From G965205255 sp965205255 (GTDB taxonomy: Bacteria; Pseudomonadota; Gammaproteobacteria; Pseudomonadales; Endozoicomonadaceae), in NCBI GenBank assembly GCA_965205255.1, contig OZ242051.1, positions 434,001 through 498,000 of the forward strand: a stretch of DNA of 64,000 bases, in the 5' to 3' direction. The position numbers and the translations under genes were made by a program. Positions 59,382 through 64,000 of this stretch are shown here, one piece after another; within the stretch, counting starts at the first letter, position 1, and every line of letters starts with the position of its first letter. A model generated the notes under the pieces. That model did not search any database. It was not told the origin of the DNA and worked only from the letters and a program-made list of their open reading frames with translations.

Positions 59382-60422
59382 TTATTCGTGTTTTTTATAG
59401 ACAAACTCCACATCAGTTTTTTGATCCCTTAACATTGCCTGATATACAACTTCCATGACAGGTTTATTTTCGAACAGTACGAGATGTAACCCTGAAACGA
59501 TGGGCATATAAATTTTTAGTTTGTCTGCTTTTGCCTTAACTTCTCTCAGCGTATAAACACCCTCAGCAACCTGCCCCAGTTTCGCCAGCGCATTTTCCAG
59601 TTTTTCGCCTTTACCTATCGCCATACCTAACCTAAAGTTTCTACTTAACGATGATCCGCAAGTAACGACAAGGTCTCCAACACCTGAAAGGCCGAGAAAT
59701 GTCATAGGATCTGCTCCCATTTTCACAGCAAAACGGCTCATTTCTGCAAGAGCTCTGGTAATTAACATACTTCTTGTATTTTCACCCGCACCCAACACAG
59801 ATGCTAAACCTGTTGCAATAGCGTATATGTTTTTTAGTGCACCGCCTAACTGCACACCAAAAGGATCTTTACTAGTATAAATACGAAAATGCCTGCACTG
59901 AAATATTCGCTGAATCGCTTTGCACACTGAATCATCATGGCTTGCAATGACTGATGCTGTGATGACATTTTCTGCTATTTCACCGGCAAGGTTTGGCCCA
60001 CTTAGAGCCCCAATGTAACAGTGGGACAGCTCCTCCTCCAGAATTTCAGTCATAAGATTAAATGTCACAGCCTCAATGCCCTTGGTTGCAGATATTACCA
60101 TGGCACCATTTACACAATCTTTAAACTTTGCAACTACATCACGAAACGACTGACTGGGTATAGCAACCACAACCACGTCAGCCTGTTCAACAGCCTCTCT
60201 AAGATCAGATACTGCATGAACATTTCGATGCAATTTGAATTCCGGAAGGTATGATTTATTAATATGGAGTTTATTTATTTCTCTGACAGATGACTCAGAA
60301 CGCAGCCATAACTTTGTTTTGTACCCATTAGTTGCACAAATATTTGCCAATACCGTTCCAAAACTTCCACCACCCAATACTGCAATACGATTGATCACTT
60401 TCTCAGCCTGTTTCGATTCCAT
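59382..60422 (-). CDS. gpsA: Glycerol-3-phosphate dehydrogenase [NAD(P)+]
   Basis: It is 346 residues from ATG 60422, with AAGGA 9 bases upstream; the frame to 60494 adds 24 unconserved residues. The Rossmann motif AVLGGGSFGTVLAN, SATKGIE, LSGPNLAGEIAE, the catalytic-Lys region QLGGALKNIYAIATG and FLGLSGVGDLVVTC are all present. It makes sn-glycerol 3-phosphate for phospholipid synthesis. It is convergent with rne and divergent from fabA. Confidence 0.96.
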   Translation of the reverse strand: MESKQAEKVINRIAVLGGGSFGTVLANICATNGYKTKLWLRSESSVREINKLHINKSYLPEFKLHRNVHAVSDLREAVEQADVVVVAIPSQSFRDVVAKFKDCVNGAMVISATKGIEAVTFNLMTEILEEELSHCYIGALSGPNLAGEIAENVITASVIASHDDSVCKAIQRIFQCRHFRIYTSKDPFGVQLGGALKNIYAIATGLASVLGAGENTRSMLITRALAEMSRFAVKMGADPMTFLGLSGVGDLVVTCGSSLSRNFRLGMAIGKGEKLENALAKLGQVAEGVYTLREVKAKADKLKIYMPIVSGLHLVLFENKPVMEVVYQAMLRDQKTDVEFVYKKHE

Positions 60423-60787
60423 ATGATTGTATCCTTTATCTTTAACACCTGCCAACTCAAAAAAACACCGCTTAAAATATCCATATTTCATCAATTATCT
60501 GTTACAACCTGTAACAAAACATATACTTTTTTGTGTTTTTTTTGATAAATTCATCTCTGTTGTAGCTTAAAACCATGATAAATTTTAATATTTACAGCAC
60601 AAGTAGGACAAGACATATTATATCGATTTATACAGATAGAAAATCACAAGCATTTTTTTATCAAATAGTGTATATTTCGGTAACGTAAAGCTCCATAATT
60701 AATAAACTTTTCTTTGCATCCAGACTCAGGTTAATGTTTATTAACAATGGTGGGAAATAAAATGGTCAACAAGGTACGCCAGCTTTC
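60423..60787. promoter_or_regulatory. Divergent gpsA-fabA upstream region with a short upstream frame
   Basis: These 365 bases separate two lipid-synthesis genes. A nine-codon frame (60762-60791) has GGTGGG before its ATG and ends at a TGA that overlaps the fabA ATG as ATGA. It could couple translation into fabA, whose own ribosome site is weak. No clear FadR or FabR site was recognised. Confidence 0.45.
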
Positions 60788-61288
60788 ATGAAACAAAGCA
60801 GTTATAACAAAGAAGAGATTCTCATCTGTACTAAGGGTGAACTCTTCGGTCAGAACAAACCAAAATTACCTGCTCCACCTATGCTGATGCTAGATCGAGT
60901 TATTGAAATAAATGGAAATGGCGGGCAGTATGGTTGTGGTGAAATCAAAGCAGAACTTGATCTTTCTCCCAATCTTTGGTTTTTTAACTGTCATTTCATT
61001 AATGATCCCGTAATGCCTGGGTGCTTAGGCTTGGATGCTCTATGGCAGCTTGTTGGTTTTCACTTGGCATGGTCAGGGTACGGTGGAAAAGGCCGTGCGC
61101 TTGGGAGCGGTGATATTAAATTTACCGGACAAGTTCTCCCACACAACAAAAAAGTCTCCTATCATATTGAAATTAAAAGGGTTCTTGCAAGAAAACTCAT
61201 AATGGCTTCAGCTGATGGTAAAGTAGCAGTGGATGGGGAAACCATATACACTGCACAAGGTTTAAAGGTGGGTCTGTTTTCAGAATAG
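60788..61288 (+). CDS. fabA: 3-hydroxydecanoyl-ACP dehydratase/isomerase
   Basis: This 166-residue protein has the active His in FFNCHFINDPVMPGCLGLDALWQL (written here as FNCHFINDPVMPG plus LGLDALWQL) and the paired Asp after it. GRALGSGDIKFTGQVLP and YTAQGLKVGLF also match FabA. It introduces the cis double bond for anaerobic unsaturated fatty acid synthesis. fabB follows after 44 bases in the same direction, the usual operon. Confidence 0.97.
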   Translation: MKQSSYNKEEILICTKGELFGQNKPKLPAPPMLMLDRVIEINGNGGQYGCGEIKAELDLSPNLWFFNCHFINDPVMPGCLGLDALWQLVGFHLAWSGYGGKGRALGSGDIKFTGQVLPHNKKVSYHIEIKRVLARKLIMASADGKVAVDGETIYTAQGLKVGLFSE

Positions 61289-61332
61289 GCCCAACAATCA
61301 ATATAGAATACAGAGATAAAGTGACGACCATT

Positions 61333-62550
61333 ATGAAACGTGTTGTTATTACAGGTATAGGCATTGTTTCTTGTTTAGGGAACGATCTCGACACAGTAAC
61401 TAATGCTCTCAAAAATGGGAAATCCGGCATTGTTTTTAAAGAAGACTATAAAGAACTTGGCTTTCGCAGTCATGTGGCCGGTATTATTGACATTGACCTA
61501 AACAGTTATATTGACCGTAAGGTTATCCGTTTTATGGGTAATTCAGCCGCTTACACTTATGTTGCGATGCAACAAGCCATTATCGATGCTGAAATAACTG
61601 AAGCTCAAATTTCTAATGAACGCACCGGATTAATTGCAGCTTCTGGTGGAGCTTCCTCTGAAAATATAGTTGAAGCTTGTGATATATTACGTACCAAGGG
61701 TGTTAAGCGTATTGGTCCTTATCGTGTACCAAGAACAATGGGAAGCACTGTCTCAGCTTGTCTGGCAACACCCTACAAAATCAAAGGGATTAACTACTCT
61801 ATTACCTCAGCCTGTTCCACCAGCGCGCACTGCATTGGTAATGCCATGGAACAAATTCAGATGGGTAAACAAGACATGATTTTTGCCGGAGGGGGTGACG
61901 GTGAACACTGGTCTCAATCGGCTATGTTTGATGCTATGGGAGCGCTTTCCTCAAAGTATAATGATACACCGCAAAAAGCCTCTCGCCCTTACGATAAAGA
62001 CCGCGATGGATTCGTTATCAGCTCAGGTGCCGGCATGTTAGTACTTGAAGAACTCGAGCACGCAAAAGCCAGAGGGGCTAAAATTTATGCCGAACTGGTT
62101 GGCTATGGGGCCACCTCTGACGGTTTCGATATGGTAGCACCATCTGGCGACGGCGCTATTCGCTGCATGAAACAGGCACTGTCTACTGTGAGTGGAACTA
62201 TTGACTATATTAACACCCACGGAACCAGCACTCCTGCAGGTGACTGCATAGAACTTAATAGTATTCGAAAGACTTTCGGCGATAATATGCCTCTGATTTC
62301 ATCCACAAAATCGTTATCTGGTCACTCACTTGGTGGTGCGGGTGTACATGAAGCTATTTTCAGTATACTAATGATGAAGGGAGGATTTTTGGCAGCCTCA
62401 GCGAATATTGATACTCTTGATCCTGAAGCTGGCAATGCCCCTATTATTAAAGATAAAAGCATCACCAAAACTATTGATCGCGTTTTGTCCAATAGCTTTG
62501 GTTTTGGTGGAACAAACGCTTGTTTAGTATTAGAACGCTATAACGGATAA
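61333..62550 (+). CDS. fabB: 3-oxoacyl-ACP synthase I
   Basis: It is 405 residues from ATG 61333 (MKRVVITGIGIVSCLGN); a GTG at 61321 adds four residues. The catalytic Cys is in ITSACSTSAHCIGNA; the two His are in NTHGTSTPAGD and SLSGHSLGGAG; the glycine-rich end is NSFGFGGTNACLVL. It elongates the unsaturated acyl-ACP made by FabA. A repeat with inverted ends begins 10 bases after the stop. Confidence 0.97.
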   Translation: MKRVVITGIGIVSCLGNDLDTVTNALKNGKSGIVFKEDYKELGFRSHVAGIIDIDLNSYIDRKVIRFMGNSAAYTYVAMQQAIIDAEITEAQISNERTGLIAASGGASSENIVEACDILRTKGVKRIGPYRVPRTMGSTVSACLATPYKIKGINYSITSACSTSAHCIGNAMEQIQMGKQDMIFAGGGDGEHWSQSAMFDAMGALSSKYNDTPQKASRPYDKDRDGFVISSGAGMLVLEELEHAKARGAKIYAELVGYGATSDGFDMVAPSGDGAIRCMKQALSTVSGTIDYINTHGTSTPAGDCIELNSIRKTFGDNMPLISSTKSLSGHSLGGAGVHEAIFSILMMKGGFLAASANIDTLDPEAGNAPIIKDKSITKTIDRVLSNSFGFGGTNACLVLERYNG

Positions 62551-62559
62551 ATTGAGTTC

Positions 62560-62722
62560 TTATACAAGAACTTGCTCCTAACTACTGTTATGAGCATTCT
62601 TTTATGGCTTGCTGTTATAGACGAAGTGACGAGTAATAGCCCGATATTATGAGAAATTTTCACATATAACAGCAAGATCAGAAATTAGCGCAATAAAAAA
62701 TTAGAACCAGGTTTTGGGATTA
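62560..62722. repeat. Interspersed inverted-end repeat downstream of fabB
   Basis: A 163-base element runs from TTATACAAGAACTTGCTCC to CAGGTTTTGGGATTA. It contains the internal inverted pair CTTGCTGTTATA and TATAACAGCAAG and is homologous to 45101-45266. Confidence 0.75.
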
Positions 62723-62786
62723 CGGGCATACTTTTCTGTGATTAGGTATCAGACTGCAATCAACTCCCGATATTTTTACGTCTTTA

Positions 62787-63983
62787 TCACACTTTAGCCT
62801 GTTTTTCAAATACCTGTTTCATGGCCTCAAACTCACATCCAATACGTTTATTGAAGTCTGCCGCACTGTTGACCAGTTTATCCAAACGATCTTTGGTTAA
62901 TTTATTGTCACCTGCCATGTTAGTAATAGTATGCCTCATTACCACACTGCTTGCCTGAAGATAAGCCTGCTCCTGAATGCTTGCCACCATACTAATGGCA
63001 GATTGCTCAACAGATTGCATGGTTGCTGGAATAGTCGTTTTGATGTCAGGTCGTGCTTCACACATACACTCGACCATCGCCAGTTTTTTCTCATAATTGT
63101 AAAGCTTTGCTTCCAACGCAGAACCATCATGAGGAACCAGATCAGTACCTAACTGCTGAAACAACATTTCACGTATAAATTGCATTCTTGATACTGCCCA
63201 ATAGGTAGCTCTAGCTTTATCTGAAGGAATATCTGCATGCAGACTATCCGATACACATTTTAGAATATCATTTCGGCCTGTATCACCAGACAATTGTATT
63301 TCTAACGCTTTAAACTCTGCCAGCATATTTTTTAAATTATTTAGCTTCTCATGATATGCGGTACCTGACTTATTGCTTTGTTCAAACCTGTGCTCAAAGC
63401 TTTCTGCCAGTGCTTTGTTATTTTCTACAAAATCCATCCAGTATCTGGTATATAAGTGGCTGTAAGCCATTCGACGCTTTATAGGTGCATAACCGCCTGC
63501 CTTAAATCGAGCTATGGTTTCTTTATTTGCTCTGGCAACAATGCTACTGGTACTCGGAGTTAACAGCTTTGATACCTTACTTCCAATAAGTGCGGAGATA
63601 TCTTCATAAGGGTCGGTGTGATAAAACAGTGAAATCATTGCAAATGATACAGCAGGACCAACAGATGCAACATAAAAAATCAAGGCAGGACTGATCAATA
63701 TACCAATTAATGGGGCTGCTACTGCACTACCAACAACCGGTGATACTACTAGAGCTAACTTTATGGTTTCTGCAATCACCCTCCCTGCGCTTACCTTACC
63801 CTGCTTCCAGTTGTTATAGGCTTTTGAAATACGTGTAAATCGAGTTATAACCGGCCGGAAAAAAGCCTTTACTGCCGAATATGTTGCAGAGTGTTTCTTT
63901 GCCTGATCCGCCATAAACTCTGCAGCTGTTTGCATCGCCTGTAATCTCAATGCGGCTTCTTTAGGACCATATTGCCATGCCAT
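62787..63983 (-). CDS. Uncharacterised protein with paired hydrophobic segments
   Basis: It is 398 residues from ATG 63983, but the frame remains open to the window edge, so the true start could be further upstream. A hydrophobic stretch at about residues 74-120 (LALVVSPVVGSAVAAPLIGI and SPALIFYVASVGPAVSFAMI) could form a membrane hairpin. The remainder is helical and charged, with likely coiled-coil regions (FEHRFEQSNKSG, NLKNMLAEFKALEIQL). No family is recognised. It is convergent with fabB and unrelated to the lipid genes. Confidence 0.7.
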   Translation of the reverse strand: MAWQYGPKEAALRLQAMQTAAEFMADQAKKHSATYSAVKAFFRPVITRFTRISKAYNNWKQGKVSAGRVIAETIKLALVVSPVVGSAVAAPLIGILISPALIFYVASVGPAVSFAMISLFYHTDPYEDISALIGSKVSKLLTPSTSSIVARANKETIARFKAGGYAPIKRRMAYSHLYTRYWMDFVENNKALAESFEHRFEQSNKSGTAYHEKLNNLKNMLAEFKALEIQLSGDTGRNDILKCVSDSLHADIPSDKARATYWAVSRMQFIREMLFQQLGTDLVPHDGSALEAKLYNYEKKLAMVECMCEARPDIKTTIPATMQSVEQSAISMVASIQEQAYLQASSVVMRHTITNMAGDNKLTKDRLDKLVNSAADFNKRIGCEFEAMKQVFEKQAKV

Positions 63984-64000
63984 AATCGCTACGTTTAATC

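Overview
Organism. The window looks like a chromosome segment from a low-GC gammaproteobacterium. The housekeeping blocks support this: fabA-fabB, rluC divergent from rne, yceD-rpmF-fabD-fabG-acpP, and dnaQ-rnhA-yafS-gloB-mltD, which is the E. coli gene order. The large share of decayed insertion sequences, the exported RHS toxins and the scattered housekeeping operons suggest a host-associated lineage (Endozoicomonas-like or a related symbiont/parasite). That placement is inference; no rRNA gene is present to test it.

Bases 1-26,600: toxin amplification. Three nearly identical ~6.57 kb RHS genes lie on the minus strand (279-6845, 9451-16023, 19299-25877). Each encodes a Sec signal peptide, a long YD-repeat shell, an RHS core, a hydrophobic stretch, a Hint self-cleaving domain and a ~209-residue tip. 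The tip resembles the A subunits of cholera/pertussis-type ADP-ribosyltransferases: an IRVDSR block near its start and a GEVQFLSEIP block near its end. The Hint domain holds a hexanucleotide repeat present in 6, 7 and 8 units in the three copies, and this accounts for all of their length difference. Copies 1 and 2 are each preceded by a paralogous exported protein of 517 or 516 residues whose C-terminal third has diverged. The units are separated by IS256-family fragments, a short palindromic element and IS4-like debris. A fossil 5' end of a further RHS gene (16530-16654) records how one unit was rebuilt.

Bases 26,600-40,500: metabolic island. After an IS630 remnant comes a minus-strand cluster, read porin > MFS transporter > aldehyde dehydrogenase > FGGY kinase > (IS5 insertion) > class III aminotransferase > two class II aldolase-family proteins > membrane GNAT-like protein. 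A zinc alcohol dehydrogenase lies about 1.2 kb upstream. The set fits uptake, phosphorylation, retro-aldol cleavage and aldehyde oxidation of an unidentified small polyhydroxy or amino compound.

Bases 40,500-64,000: core genome. This part holds dnaE, the acpP-fabG-fabD-rpmF-yceD cluster (without plsX and fabH), a small exported protein, dnaQ-rnhA-methyltransferase, gloB-mltD, rluC, rne, gpsA, fabA-fabB and an uncharacterised membrane protein. A short interspersed repeat with inverted ends sits 5-10 bases after the stop codons of dnaE, mltD and fabB. It probably serves as their terminator.
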